From Nitrososphaerales archaeon (GTDB lineage: Archaea; Thermoproteota; Nitrososphaeria; Nitrososphaerales; CADDZS01), in NCBI GenBank assembly GCA_030041295.1, contig JASHOD010000100.1:1-55180 (forward strand): a stretch of 55,180 nucleotides of DNA. The letters are read 5' to 3'. Shown one piece after another: positions 1-8,731 of the stretch; the stretch's first letter is position 1; the number at the start of each line of letters is the position of its first letter. The translations under genes and the position numbers were made by a program. Under the pieces are notes generated by a model that saw only the letters and a list, made by a program, of their open reading frames with translations, made no database searches and was not told the DNA's origin.

Positions 1-155
1 TTTTCTCATTTGGTCTCGAAAACTCGAGCTAGAAGGGTACTAGTCGAGCAATCGATACACTTCGCCTCTCCCTCCAAAAAGGGGGACGTCTGCCTAGGCA
101 TCGCATCTTTAGAATATATTCAGAATCGTGAAGGTTTAGAGCGCATCGGTTTCAA

Positions 156-1112
156 CTAACGGCGCAGTCGGGGGTCTAGAATATCTCGTATTCCATCGCC
201 GAGTAGATTGAATCCGAGGGCTATGATGAGTATGGTCAGACCGGGAAAGATGATCAGCCAGGGTGCGGTGAAAACATTATTGATCCCGTTGCTTACCAAG
301 TTTCCGAGTTCCGGGAATAGGGGGCTAGGAGAAAAACCGAGGAACATCAAGCTCGAAAAAACCAAAATCACCCCGCCGATGTCCAGCGTGAACTGCACCA
401 GCACCGGGTAAATCGAATTTGGAAGAACATGAAAGAACAGTATCCTAAAATTGCCAGCGCCGACCGAACGCAACGCCTCGACGTATGGCTTTTGCTTTTC
501 AGACAGAACCTGTGACCTGACTAACCTCACGTAAATCGGCCACCATGTTATCAGCACCGAGAACTCTAGGATTTCGAGCGTCCGCCCGATGGTAGCGAGC
601 ACCACAATTGCGAGAATCAGCACGGGAATCGCGAAGAAGACGTCGGTGATACGGAGGATTGCTTCGTCTGTTACGCCCCCTGAGTATGCTGCAAAAGAAC
701 CCAGCACCACTCCGATCGCAAAGGCCGAGATCACTATCGTGAATGCGATCTCAAGGTCCGTTGGGAGGGCGAGTATGATCATCTGCAAGAGGTTCCTCCC
801 GTAGTTGTCCGTCCCGAGCGGGTATACCGTCTTCCCCGGGCAGGTAAAGATGTTCGAGATGTGCCAGTTTATCAGCGAGTTGTTCCAACAAAGTTTGATG
901 CCATAGTTGACGGTCTTCCAAGCGTGCGGGTTTACAATGATGCCCGAAAATGCTGCAAGTACTACCGATACAACTACTATTATGGCACCCGCCATGATCA
1001 GTGGATTGCGCATCGCAAAATGCAAAGTGAATCTTATTTCTGACCAGCGACCGCCAGTGGATGCCGAACTGGAAGAACGGCTGCTCTTTTCTTCCTTATC
1101 ACTTTCTAGCAA
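156..1112 (-). CDS. dppC: Oligopeptide/dipeptide ABC transporter permease, DppC type
   Basis: Inner-membrane permease subunit of a peptide-class ABC importer, 318 aa, the usual DppC length. A charged Ser-rich N-terminal tail (about residues 1-35) precedes the first membrane helix; further hydrophobic helices follow, with the family's external loop between TM1 and TM2. The permease loop that contacts the ATPase is visible around 'YVEALRSVGAG', and the C-terminus 'GDGIRDILDPRLRR' is diagnostic of DppC/OppC. The start codon is TTG, because the in-frame stretch back toward dppB has no ATG or GTG. It lies 20 bp behind dppB and must be in its operon. The ATPase subunits are about 32 kb away. Family assignment is secure; the transported substrate is inferred. 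Confidence 0.95.
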   Translation of the reverse strand: MLESDKEEKSSRSSSSASTGGRWSEIRFTLHFAMRNPLIMAGAIIVVVSVVLAAFSGIIVNPHAWKTVNYGIKLCWNNSLINWHISNIFTCPGKTVYPLGTDNYGRNLLQMIILALPTDLEIAFTIVISAFAIGVVLGSFAAYSGGVTDEAILRITDVFFAIPVLILAIVVLATIGRTLEILEFSVLITWWPIYVRLVRSQVLSEKQKPYVEALRSVGAGNFRILFFHVLPNSIYPVLVQFTLDIGGVILVFSSLMFLGFSPSPLFPELGNLVSNGINNVFTAPWLIIFPGLTILIIALGFNLLGDGIRDILDPRLRR

Positions 1113-1132
1113 GAAAATGGACTCGCCTCTTC

Positions 1133-2263
1133 TTAATATCTGATCCTCGGATCAAGGAAGGCATAGAGCACGTCTACTGTGAGATTTGCAAGCACTATGA
1201 TCGCTGCGACGACAAGAGTGTACAATTCTAGAAAGTTCACGTCGAAGTAAAGCGAGGCCTGGAGGGCGGCCTGCCCCACGCCCGGCCACGAGAAGACATC
1301 TTCGACTACAACAACTCCGCCGAGCAACGATGCAAAGAGCAATCCAGCAATTGTGATCGCCGGAAGCATTGCATTTTTCAGAGCATGCCTATAGATCACG
1401 GTGCGCTCCGTAATTCCCTTAGACCGGGCCAAAAGAACATAATCTTGCTTTAGGCATTCAAGCATACTTGACCTCACGACCCTTGTAAGAATGCCCAGAG
1501 TGCCGTACGCGAGCGTTATGGTCGGAAGAACTAGGGCAATCAAAGAGTCCCAGAAATACCTTAGGTTCCCCGAGAGAAGAGAGTCTAGAAGTGGCATGCC
1601 CGAGAATGCCCTGATCGAGCCCGGATTCTGAAAGCATATTCCGCACCCTGTGGCGAGTACACCGTTCGAAGGAAGGAGGCCGAGAGTAAACGCTCCGGCG
1701 TGGATCCGGAGGTACAACACGAAAATGATCTGCAAGAGAAACCCGAGCCAAAAGATGGGCATCGAGTATCCAGTTAGGGCTATTATCCTAGAAGCATGGT
1801 CTGGTGCTTTGTTGTTGTGCGTCGCCGAAACTATGCCTAGCGGTATTGCGATTATGAAGGTCAGTATCGCACCGGCTATCGCGAGCTCGGCAGTGAGAGG
1901 AAAACGCGACAGGAAGACGTTGAGGGTGGTCGAGCCAGACCCGATTCCGGGAATGAGACTGTATCCCCAGTTGCCCTGCAGCACGTTCCTTGCCCAAGCG
2001 AAATACTGGAGATACAAGGGCACTACACAGCCCGGAGCCTTGTCGGTGAATGCGGTCCAAGATGGACAGGAAGACGTCGCGACTCCAAGAGCTTGGGCCA
2101 CTCCTAACTTTACGGCATTGTTCATCTTGGGTGTAATGTATGGTGCGGTCGCCGAAGCCGGCGGAAGGGTGCCCCTCGCTAGGTAGAACACGATAATGCT
2201 GACAGCAACCAGGACAAATGCTAGTAGCGCAATCCTGCGAATTACGTATTCGTAAAGTCTCAA
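1133..2263 (-). CDS. dppB: Oligopeptide/dipeptide ABC transporter permease, DppB type
   Basis: Membrane permease partner of DppC, 376 aa. The N-terminus 'YVIRRIALLAFVLV' is the typical DppB first helix. A periplasmic-side loop of about 60 residues with four Cys (near residues 45-80) lies between TM1 and TM2; the EAA-like coupling loop is 'DYVLLARSKGITERTV', and the end 'LDPRIRY' is typical of the family. The start codon is TTG; an ATG 16 bases upstream is in another frame. An AT-rich TATA-like element at about 2283-2297 lies 20-34 bases upstream, consistent with a leaderless transcript. The external loop is longer and more cysteine-rich than in E. coli DppB, as in many archaeal homologues. 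Confidence 0.94.
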   Translation of the reverse strand: MRLYEYVIRRIALLAFVLVAVSIIVFYLARGTLPPASATAPYITPKMNNAVKLGVAQALGVATSSCPSWTAFTDKAPGCVVPLYLQYFAWARNVLQGNWGYSLIPGIGSGSTTLNVFLSRFPLTAELAIAGAILTFIIAIPLGIVSATHNNKAPDHASRIIALTGYSMPIFWLGFLLQIIFVLYLRIHAGAFTLGLLPSNGVLATGCGICFQNPGSIRAFSGMPLLDSLLSGNLRYFWDSLIALVLPTITLAYGTLGILTRVVRSSMLECLKQDYVLLARSKGITERTVIYRHALKNAMLPAITIAGLLFASLLGGVVVVEDVFSWPGVGQAALQASLYFDVNFLELYTLVVAAIIVLANLTVDVLYAFLDPRIRY

Positions 2264-2391
2264 TTTCGCTCCGCTTCATTCGGATTTATCAATAAAAACT
2301 TTCCATCACTTCTTTTTCTGTATGTCAAAAGCTAACGGACAGCAAACCAAGCCTTCTGGCAGAGTGATAAAACTTGCCCTATTTGCATAAG

Positions 2392-4350
2392 CTACGACCG
2401 GACACCCATGTTCTCTATTTCAACGGGTTCAACTTGATCTGCGAGGTCAAAGCCAAAGATCTTTGAGTAAAAATACAACTCCCCGTCGTGGGCCCTCTTT
2501 CTGTTCTCGGCCTTCCTAAAGCCGTGTCCTTCACCCTCAAACCCCACGTAGGCAAATGGCACTTTGTTCTTTCTCAATGCCTCGACTATAAGTTCTGCCT
2601 GATCTCTTGGAACAACTTTGTCTTCTAGTCCCTGAAAGATGATTATCGGAGTGGAAATCTTGTCGGCCGAGTACAGTGGAGATCTCTCGATGTATAGATC
2701 TCGCTTCTCAGGGTAGGGGCCGACCAAACGATCGTTATAGTACCGTTCGAATTTGTGAGTTTCGAGGTTCATGCGCTCTAAATCGGATAACCCGAAATGG
2801 CTCGCGGCGGCACTATAGACACCCTTCCTGAACGCGACTGATGCCATCACAGTGTATCCTCCCGCGCTGCCGCCTTTAATTGCAATGCGTCTGGGATCAA
2901 CTTTTCCCATCTTCGCCAGGTACAGTGCACCGTTCATGCAGTCGTCCACGTCGACCACTCCCCACTGACCGTCGAGCCTGGTCCTGTACTCTCGACCGTA
3001 TCCGCAACTCCCTCCATAGTTGACGTCAAGGTACGCGAATCCTCTCGATGTCCAGTACTGCTTATCCAAATCAAAGGAGACGGAGCGCTCGCCGGTAGGA
3101 CCGCCGTGCGCAAACACTAGAAGCGGGGGAAGTTCGCCGGGATTTCCATTGTAGTCCTTGTTCTTAGGCGCATAGTAAATGGCATGAGCTGTTTTACCAT
3201 TGCTCGTCGGATAGTCGACCACTTCAGGAATAGATAGATAACCTGAATCTATCTCCAGTTTCAACGGGGAATACAATCTTTCAAATCGTTCGCTTGCAAA
3301 ATCAAAACGAATGATCGAGTCCGGCTCGGTAGTTGTCGCGGCAACAAAGTACGCATACCTATCGTCAGAGCAAATGTAGCTCCCACCTATGTAGGGACAA
3401 TCGAGAGTCTTCAACTTCCCCGAACTGATATCAAGTAGTCCGAGGCGCCAAATTGTGTTCAGGAAGTAAGCGCAAAGAATCGTTCCTTTAGGTCCGAATG
3501 CATAGTTAGATGATCTCATAGCCCAAGGAGGTTCGGCAAATTCGGCTTCTGCGCGGTGGAGAGGCTGTAGTTTGTTGTCTTCCTGCCATCTGTAGAGATT
3601 CCACCAGCCGATACGATCCGAAACTAGGTAAAGCGAACCATCTTTTGACCAGCTCGGCTGCGTAACAGATTCGTCAACTCCCCCAGTAACAAGTCTTTCA
3701 TTCTCCAAAGCCCCACTGGAGGTAAGATCACCAACTCTCAATTCGCAGCCGAAGAAAGGAAGACCGGGATTGTTCCAAGTTATCCACGCCAATTGAGACC
3801 CGTCTGGACTCACGCGAGGATAGGTGTAAAAGTCGTTACCAGTTAGCAGCACTTCTGGTTCTCGTCTTCCTTCAATATCTATTGCGACGAGTTCGTTGAC
3901 AGCTTGTTTCTTGCTAGAGTCCCTGTGGTCCTCGCGAATGCAAATCAGGCGATGTCTTTTCTGGTCGAGATCAAAATCCGCGTATCTGACGTCTCCCATT
4001 ATAGGAGTTATCGGAGAGGGATTAGACCCAGCTGTTTCTCGATAAACGCACTGATCCGAAAAATTTGAGAAATAAACTACGCCGCCCGTGGCTAGATACG
4101 CTGCAGTCCCATATTCGTGCACGAGGGTGCGGGCACCGAAGGGTTGTGGCAGAATATCCTCGATCTCTCCAGATGGGGATAGTCGTCGTATCACCACCCT
4201 CCCCTTTTCAGTGGGCCGTATCTCGCTCCAGTAAACAAAAGACCCGTCGACTTGAATTTCGAAGGCGAGCTTCAAAAAAGTACTATGCTTAGATAACAGC
4301 GTCGAAGTTATGGGAGATGACCAGGATCCGTACCCTGCTGATTTCGGCAT
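2392..4350 (-). CDS. S9-family serine peptidase (prolyl oligopeptidase/acylaminoacyl-peptidase type)
   Basis: Predicted cytoplasmic peptidase that cleaves short peptides, 652 aa. An N-terminal beta-propeller with WD40-like PD40 repeats (about residues 30-380; one carries 'SPDGSQLAWITW') covers a C-terminal alpha/beta-hydrolase domain. The catalytic triad is visible: Ser495 in GGSAGGY, Asp577 in GLEDKVV and His609 in EGHGF. No signal peptide is seen. It starts with ATG and lies on the same strand as dppB, 128 bp upstream, so peptide hydrolysis is next to uptake. A close paralogue sits at 28567-30522; the two hydrolase domains are nearly identical in protein but differ at many synonymous sites, an older duplication under selection. 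Confidence 0.94.
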   Translation of the reverse strand: MPKSAGYGSWSSPITSTLLSKHSTFLKLAFEIQVDGSFVYWSEIRPTEKGRVVIRRLSPSGEIEDILPQPFGARTLVHEYGTAAYLATGGVVYFSNFSDQCVYRETAGSNPSPITPIMGDVRYADFDLDQKRHRLICIREDHRDSSKKQAVNELVAIDIEGRREPEVLLTGNDFYTYPRVSPDGSQLAWITWNNPGLPFFGCELRVGDLTSSGALENERLVTGGVDESVTQPSWSKDGSLYLVSDRIGWWNLYRWQEDNKLQPLHRAEAEFAEPPWAMRSSNYAFGPKGTILCAYFLNTIWRLGLLDISSGKLKTLDCPYIGGSYICSDDRYAYFVAATTTEPDSIIRFDFASERFERLYSPLKLEIDSGYLSIPEVVDYPTSNGKTAHAIYYAPKNKDYNGNPGELPPLLVFAHGGPTGERSVSFDLDKQYWTSRGFAYLDVNYGGSCGYGREYRTRLDGQWGVVDVDDCMNGALYLAKMGKVDPRRIAIKGGSAGGYTVMASVAFRKGVYSAAASHFGLSDLERMNLETHKFERYYNDRLVGPYPEKRDLYIERSPLYSADKISTPIIIFQGLEDKVVPRDQAELIVEALRKNKVPFAYVGFEGEGHGFRKAENRKRAHDGELYFYSKIFGFDLADQVEPVEIENMGVRS

Positions 4351-4596
4351 TATCAGTTCCCGCTAAACGAAAGAGAGTTTAATATGAATTGGCTTAGCTA
4401 GTTCTCAAAAAACTAAAGCACAAGGCTGGAAGAATGTCCGTTCACGCATTCGTAGAGAACGAAACGGGACACTTTCGCCTTGGGAAGCATGAGCTCCGCA
4501 TGTGATTCTTTTTTCTACCGTAATTGATCCAAAAATCAAGCCATCAAAATTATCTTTAGGACATCGACGGTCCACAGTGGGCTTTCGCTATCGCTT

Positions 4597-5478
4597 TTAG
4601 GCGGGCGAGAAATCAGCTGGAATACGACCCATTTCTTTGTGAAGTGCTAGCGATTCTGACCAAACCTCATTTTGTTTGCATAGCTGACGCAAAAGTACTT
4701 TCGCCTTCTCCGTTTCTCCTCCTCGGATCAAGCTGGTTGCGTACATGAATTGCAGTTCTTCTTTCTCGGGAGCAATCTCGCAAGCGGATCTCAGTGACTC
4801 AATTGCTTCCTTCGTTTTTTCTTTTGGAGTGTGAAACAAGACTCTCTTAGCTTGATCATAGGCTCTGCATAATCTTACTTGACGCCCTAGCTCCTTTATT
4901 GGGCTCGGATGATCCTCTACTCTAAGGTCCATGGTCGCACCTAACCAAGGCTCAGCTTCAATTTTGGGCCCTACGACAAGGATTGCAGAAGATTGCATTC
5001 CTCTACGGTCGCCCCCTACGCATTGCCCAGCTTCAAGGGCTGTTACTAGACGTTCCGCCAAGGGAAGTTTGTGGTTCTGCTCATACGCTTCACCCATCTC
5101 CTTCCATACTCGCTCGCTCTTCATTGTGTTACCCTGGCATGAGAATTGCTTTCCCTCATAATGACCCGAAAAAGGAAAGCAGGACTTGCCTGTGTATGCA
5201 GCCACTCTACCTTCTGCATCGACCATTCCCACCTGTCTTGAATTGACTTCTGGATCAACTTTGGCAAGAGCCTCGAGAGCTTGTGGTGCACCTTTCCCAG
5301 AAGACATCAATTCGAGCCCAAGCGAGCCATAACTTGCCTCAGATTTTGCCTGCGTCGCAACCGCGCCCACACCTGCCCGCGCCCAGCTTACTATGCTACC
5401 CACAGAGAACGCATGAGATTGAACAGCGACTCCAAATTCACCAGTCTTACTATCCCGTGCAACAATTGAGAAGGTCAT
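4597..5478 (-). CDS. DUF1028-family Ntn-hydrolase-like protein
   Basis: A 293-aa protein with the DUF1028 fold, related to N-terminal-nucleophile hydrolases. The family start 'MTFSIVARD' is present, so Thr2 would become the N-terminal nucleophile once Met is removed. Further family signatures are 'GVAVQSHAFSVG', 'ATQAKSEASYG' and 'CQGNTM'. Residues about 210-290 form a helical TPR-like tail, as in other long DUF1028 proteins. The biochemical function of the family is not established; it is often found near peptide or amino-acid metabolism genes, as here. It starts with ATG, with 246 bp between it and the S9 peptidase. Confidence 0.88.
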   Translation of the reverse strand: MTFSIVARDSKTGEFGVAVQSHAFSVGSIVSWARAGVGAVATQAKSEASYGSLGLELMSSGKGAPQALEALAKVDPEVNSRQVGMVDAEGRVAAYTGKSCFPFSGHYEGKQFSCQGNTMKSERVWKEMGEAYEQNHKLPLAERLVTALEAGQCVGGDRRGMQSSAILVVGPKIEAEPWLGATMDLRVEDHPSPIKELGRQVRLCRAYDQAKRVLFHTPKEKTKEAIESLRSACEIAPEKEELQFMYATSLIRGGETEKAKVLLRQLCKQNEVWSESLALHKEMGRIPADFSPA

Positions 5479-5658
5479 GTTTTGTATCTAGGATGAAAAC
5501 ACATGCATAAAAATTCGAGAGGTCCTTACCACATAGGTATCATTTGCCAGAACAGTGATAATACCTTTGAAGGCAATCTGATGATTTCCTAAAAGTGTTT
5601 GAGAAAACAGATCCTGCACTGCTGTTGTATCTTGGAACTAATGAATCGAATTGGTTGT

Positions 5659-6111
5659 TTACCATCCATCAGATCTAGGCGGAAGTGCGCCGATCTGTTC
5701 GAGAAGCCTTAGCAGATGAAACATCTCGTGATACTGGTTTATTTTTCCATTGTTATCGAATCTAAACAATCCGACCGATGCAACATGAACCTTCTTGCCG
5801 GATGGTTTAACACCGACAAATACTCCTGTTTGAGTTCCTTCAATAGTGAAGATCACAGCAGCATTTTCCCTGTCGGCTATTATCCTGTGTACTATTACAT
5901 GCAGATCCGGGAAACCTTGATGGATTTCCATCAATCTCTTCTCCTGAACTTCGTAGCTCGAGGCCGGCGTTCCCGCTAAGTGATAGCTATAGTCAGAGCT
6001 GAAGAAGCTCTTCATTCCTTCCCAGTCCCGTTTCTGGAATTTCTCGTAAAAGACCTTTGCAATCTGCCTGTTCTCTTCTATTCGAATGTCTGTGCCCTCT
6101 ATACTTGTCAT
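5659..6111 (-). CDS. SnoaL-like / ester cyclase family protein (NTF2 fold)
   Basis: A 150-aa single-domain protein of the SnoaL-like polyketide-cyclase family (NTF2-like cone fold). Visible family features are 'FYEKFQKRDWEGMKSFF' near the N-terminus, a central 'GFPDLHVIVHRIIAD' strand-turn, the 'GTQTGVFVGVKPSGKKV' hairpin and a C-terminal 'QYHEMFHLLRLLEQIGALP'. Members bind small hydrophobic molecules or catalyse ring closure or isomerisation; the substrate cannot be read from sequence. It sits 9 bp downstream of the thioredoxin-like gene on the same strand, so they may be co-transcribed. Confidence 0.85.
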   Translation of the reverse strand: MTSIEGTDIRIEENRQIAKVFYEKFQKRDWEGMKSFFSSDYSYHLAGTPASSYEVQEKRLMEIHQGFPDLHVIVHRIIADRENAAVIFTIEGTQTGVFVGVKPSGKKVHVASVGLFRFDNNGKINQYHEMFHLLRLLEQIGALPPRSDGW

Positions 6112-6120
6112 ATTATAATT

Positions 6121-6465
6121 TCAAGAGCCTCCTTTCTTCAACGAAGCGTAGTAAGGGCTACTGAATAGATCCTCCCAGCGCCTCTTTGTGACGACAGTGC
6201 CTTCAGAAAACCCGCTGAAAATATGCTGGACTGTGTCGTTCGAATACTCTACAAAAACTTGAGGAATGATGTAACCCTCGCTGTTATCCCCAAAGTCCCT
6301 TACTAGTGCATCGGCTTGACCCGATTCGCTCGGACTATCGATATCGAGAACTCTGAGTGGAACTTGGAGATAATCCGACATCTTCTTAGCATTCTCTAAA
6401 GATAGAGGGTTACAATGAGGGCACCACTTCGCGAGTACGATTGAAATGCGACTGACTTGTGTCAT
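6121..6465 (-). CDS. Thioredoxin/glutaredoxin-like protein with CPHC active site
   Basis: A 114-aa thioredoxin-fold protein. The redox motif is 'KWCPHCNPLSL' near residue 14, preceded by a beta strand (ISIVLA); a later 'IIPQVFVEY' supplies the cis-Pro segment (Ile-Pro-Gln) typical of the fold. CPHC replaces the classical CGPC, a pattern seen in glutaredoxin-like and DsbA-like proteins. No signal peptide is seen, so it is probably a cytoplasmic thiol-disulfide or thiol-transfer protein. It lies 10 bp downstream of the cysteine-rich protein at 6476-6994, which could be a redox partner (inference). Confidence 0.8.
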   Translation of the reverse strand: MTQVSRISIVLAKWCPHCNPLSLENAKKMSDYLQVPLRVLDIDSPSESGQADALVRDFGDNSEGYIIPQVFVEYSNDTVQHIFSGFSEGTVVTKRRWEDLFSSPYYASLKKGGS

Positions 6466-6475
6466 CTTGCTTTCC

Positions 6476-6994
6476 TCACAGCTCGCACGATGCGTTTCTA
6501 CAGTTCTCGCAGAGTACTTCTTTGCTGTCTAAATCTTGGGTGAAGAATCTACCGCAGCTTCCGCCCGCGGTGGAACAAAGGAATGTTCCTACTTTCTCAT
6601 CTTTCTTAGGGCGCTTGCTCCAATAATACTCGAGTATGACTCTTTGCTCGGGATTGATTTGCCTGCTTTCTTCTTCGGCCTTCCCGCCTAGCTCCCAACC
6701 ATGTCTTGTCGCTAGCCGAATGTCCTTGGTTTTGACAACGTCAGAACCGGTGCGTTCCTTTAATAGCTCTTCAAACCATTGAAGATTTTTTTTCTTCGAG
6801 AAATGAACTACTCTTGTGACATAATTCGACGGACAAATATACGCACCAACCACCTTATCCTCCTCTTCGATAAGCGGGATGAACTTGGAATCCTCGGAAC
6901 AGTGGCCGTAACACTTGGCGTCGTTCGCTATCAGACGGGAATTCACGAATTGAACCAACTGACGGCTATTGGAGGCTTGCTCTTGTTGTTGCAT
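6476..6994 (-). CDS. Hypothetical cysteine-rich (zinc-ribbon-like) protein
   Basis: A 172-aa protein with no family I recognise. It has an N-terminal KCYGHC pair, a CPSN cysteine, then a C-terminal CSTAGGSC and CENC pair that together resemble a zinc ribbon or a redox-active thiol cluster. The middle is hydrophilic with a Trp/Glu-rich stretch, and there is no membrane segment. It starts with ATG and leads a short minus-strand cluster with the CPHC thioredoxin-like protein and the SnoaL-like protein, with spacings of about 10 bp. A metal-binding role or being the substrate of the adjacent thioredoxin-like protein is speculative. Confidence 0.7.
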   Translation of the reverse strand: MQQQEQASNSRQLVQFVNSRLIANDAKCYGHCSEDSKFIPLIEEEDKVVGAYICPSNYVTRVVHFSKKKNLQWFEELLKERTGSDVVKTKDIRLATRHGWELGGKAEEESRQINPEQRVILEYYWSKRPKKDEKVGTFLCSTAGGSCGRFFTQDLDSKEVLCENCRNASCEL

Positions 6995-7282
6995 AGCTAT
7001 AGTAACATTTCACCAAGCGTTGAGGTTATTCTGAACGATGAGAGGATGGAAAGCCCTCTATCGTTAATAATGTTTGGTTTGGAGCTTTACTTGGATTAGA
7101 CTCGTTTTGTAGAAAATGTCCAGTCGTGAGATCCAAAGTTGTGTCTGTGGACAAAGTATCCTGTTGAAAAATTCTCTAAAGAATTGGGCGTTCCAATTTC
7201 TGAAATAGAAATTTTCAATGGAGTGTTGAGGACAGCAAGCTATATGTATTGATCTCTTGACTCAAAAAACGTCAGTGTCATA

Positions 7283-8656
7283 ATGCCGTCAAGATATTCT
7301 TCCTCAAATTCTATGATTGGTGTTTACGAAGCCATCGATCGTAACAAAACAAAGACACTTGAAAAGATAAAGGAAATTATTAGGCAGCCAAGCATTGCCG
7401 CCACTGGACTAGGGATTAGAGAGTGCGCAACACTTGTGAGTGGGATGATGCAAGTTGCGGGTGCTTCGACAAGAGTGTTGGATCTAGGCGACGGCGCTAG
7501 CCCTCTTGTATACGGCGATTTCAGGAGTAAGAGCAATCCTGAGAAGACGGTACTCTTTTTCAATCATTATGATGTTCAGCCGCCAGAGCCTTTGGATCTC
7601 TGGGAGACTCCTCCGTTCGAACCGCAGGAGAGAGATGGCAAGTTATTCGGAAGAGGAGCAAATGACGACAAAGCGGACGTGGTTGGGAGGTTGGGTCTCG
7701 TGGATGCATTCACGGAAGCCACGAACGATATTCCCTGCAACTTCAAATTTGCGTATGAGGGAGAGGAAGAGATTGGTAGCGCCCACCTGAAAAGCTACAT
7801 GGAGAAATTTCCCGAGCTGTTCAAGGCAGATGCCGTGATCTGGGAAGGCGGTGCAATAGATCCTAAAGGAAGGCCGGAAATGTTGCTCGGATCTAAAGGC
7901 ATAATGTACGTCGAGCTTTTGGCCAAAAACGCCAAGACTGATTCGCATTCTTCGATTGCCGCGATCGTCGAGAATCCGGCCTGGAGGCTGGTTCGTGCTC
8001 TAAATACATTGAAAAAGGACGAACGTATCACCATTCCCGGCTGGTATGATGACGTGAGGCCTTTTACGAAGAAAGAGCTAGACTTGATCAGGAAACAGCC
8101 CTATGACGAGTCTGCCATAAAGAACGATCTAGGAATCAAGCAGCTGATAGGAGGAATGAGGGGCTTCGAGGTCAAAAAGTCTCTCGCGGGCAAACCGACT
8201 TGCACGATTTGCGGTTTAGTGTCCGGTTACACTGGACAAGGGGCCAAAGCAGTCCTCCCGAAAGAAGCTAGGGCAAAGATCGATTTTCGGCTGGTCCCAG
8301 ATCAAGATCCGGAAGATTTGATAGTGAAGCTGAGAATGCACCTGAAGAAGCAAGGATTCCCAGATATTGAGATCCTCTTTTCTGAGGGAGAGAAGGCTGC
8401 TAGAACATCCCCCGATTCTGAGATTGCCCGAGCTGCTAACGAAGCCGCAAAGGATGTTTATGGCAAGCCTCCGATCGTAAAGGTCTCGGCAGCAGGCAGT
8501 GGACCGATGTACCTGTTCAAATCGCCCGTTGCTGCGATAGGAGGCGCAGGGAGGTTCTCTAGGGCTCATGCCCCCAACGAAAATTTGGACATCCATTGGT
8601 TCTTTACGGGTCTCAAGTGGATAGCCAACACGATAAATCTGTACTCGAATTCCTAA
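7283..8656 (+). CDS. M20-family metallopeptidase (dipeptidase/ArgE-DapE/CPG2 superfamily)
   Basis: A 457-aa zinc dipeptidase-like enzyme, probably cytoplasmic. Metal-site signatures are in order: His95 and Asp97 in 'NHYDVQP', the bridging Asp128 in 'GRGANDDKAD', and the catalytic/metal Glu pair in 'EGEEEIGS' (residues about 159-165). The dimerisation (lid) domain covers about residues 215-360. A C-terminal His in 'SRAHAPNENL' completes the site. The length and 'VQPPEPLDLWETPPFEP' fit the M20 dipeptidase group that cleaves short peptides. The start is ATG; an in-frame ATG at codon 11 is also possible. Confidence 0.93.
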   Translation: MPSRYSSSNSMIGVYEAIDRNKTKTLEKIKEIIRQPSIAATGLGIRECATLVSGMMQVAGASTRVLDLGDGASPLVYGDFRSKSNPEKTVLFFNHYDVQPPEPLDLWETPPFEPQERDGKLFGRGANDDKADVVGRLGLVDAFTEATNDIPCNFKFAYEGEEEIGSAHLKSYMEKFPELFKADAVIWEGGAIDPKGRPEMLLGSKGIMYVELLAKNAKTDSHSSIAAIVENPAWRLVRALNTLKKDERITIPGWYDDVRPFTKKELDLIRKQPYDESAIKNDLGIKQLIGGMRGFEVKKSLAGKPTCTICGLVSGYTGQGAKAVLPKEARAKIDFRLVPDQDPEDLIVKLRMHLKKQGFPDIEILFSEGEKAARTSPDSEIARAANEAAKDVYGKPPIVKVSAAGSGPMYLFKSPVAAIGGAGRFSRAHAPNENLDIHWFFTGLKWIANTINLYSNS

Positions 8657-8731
8657 AGACAAAATCCTCTTTGCACGCGTTCATGAGCCATTGAGACTAC
8701 TTCTATGCGAAACCGAGTGCAAAGGCTAATG

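Noticed and set aside
1..155. Possible gene end or RNA at the left edge
   Set aside because: No frame of note or stable RNA fold is seen; only a weak C-rich/G-rich hairpin near 70-88.
1650..2186. 178-codon plus-strand frame inside dppB
   Set aside because: Antisense shadow of a clear permease gene; no domain or start signal.
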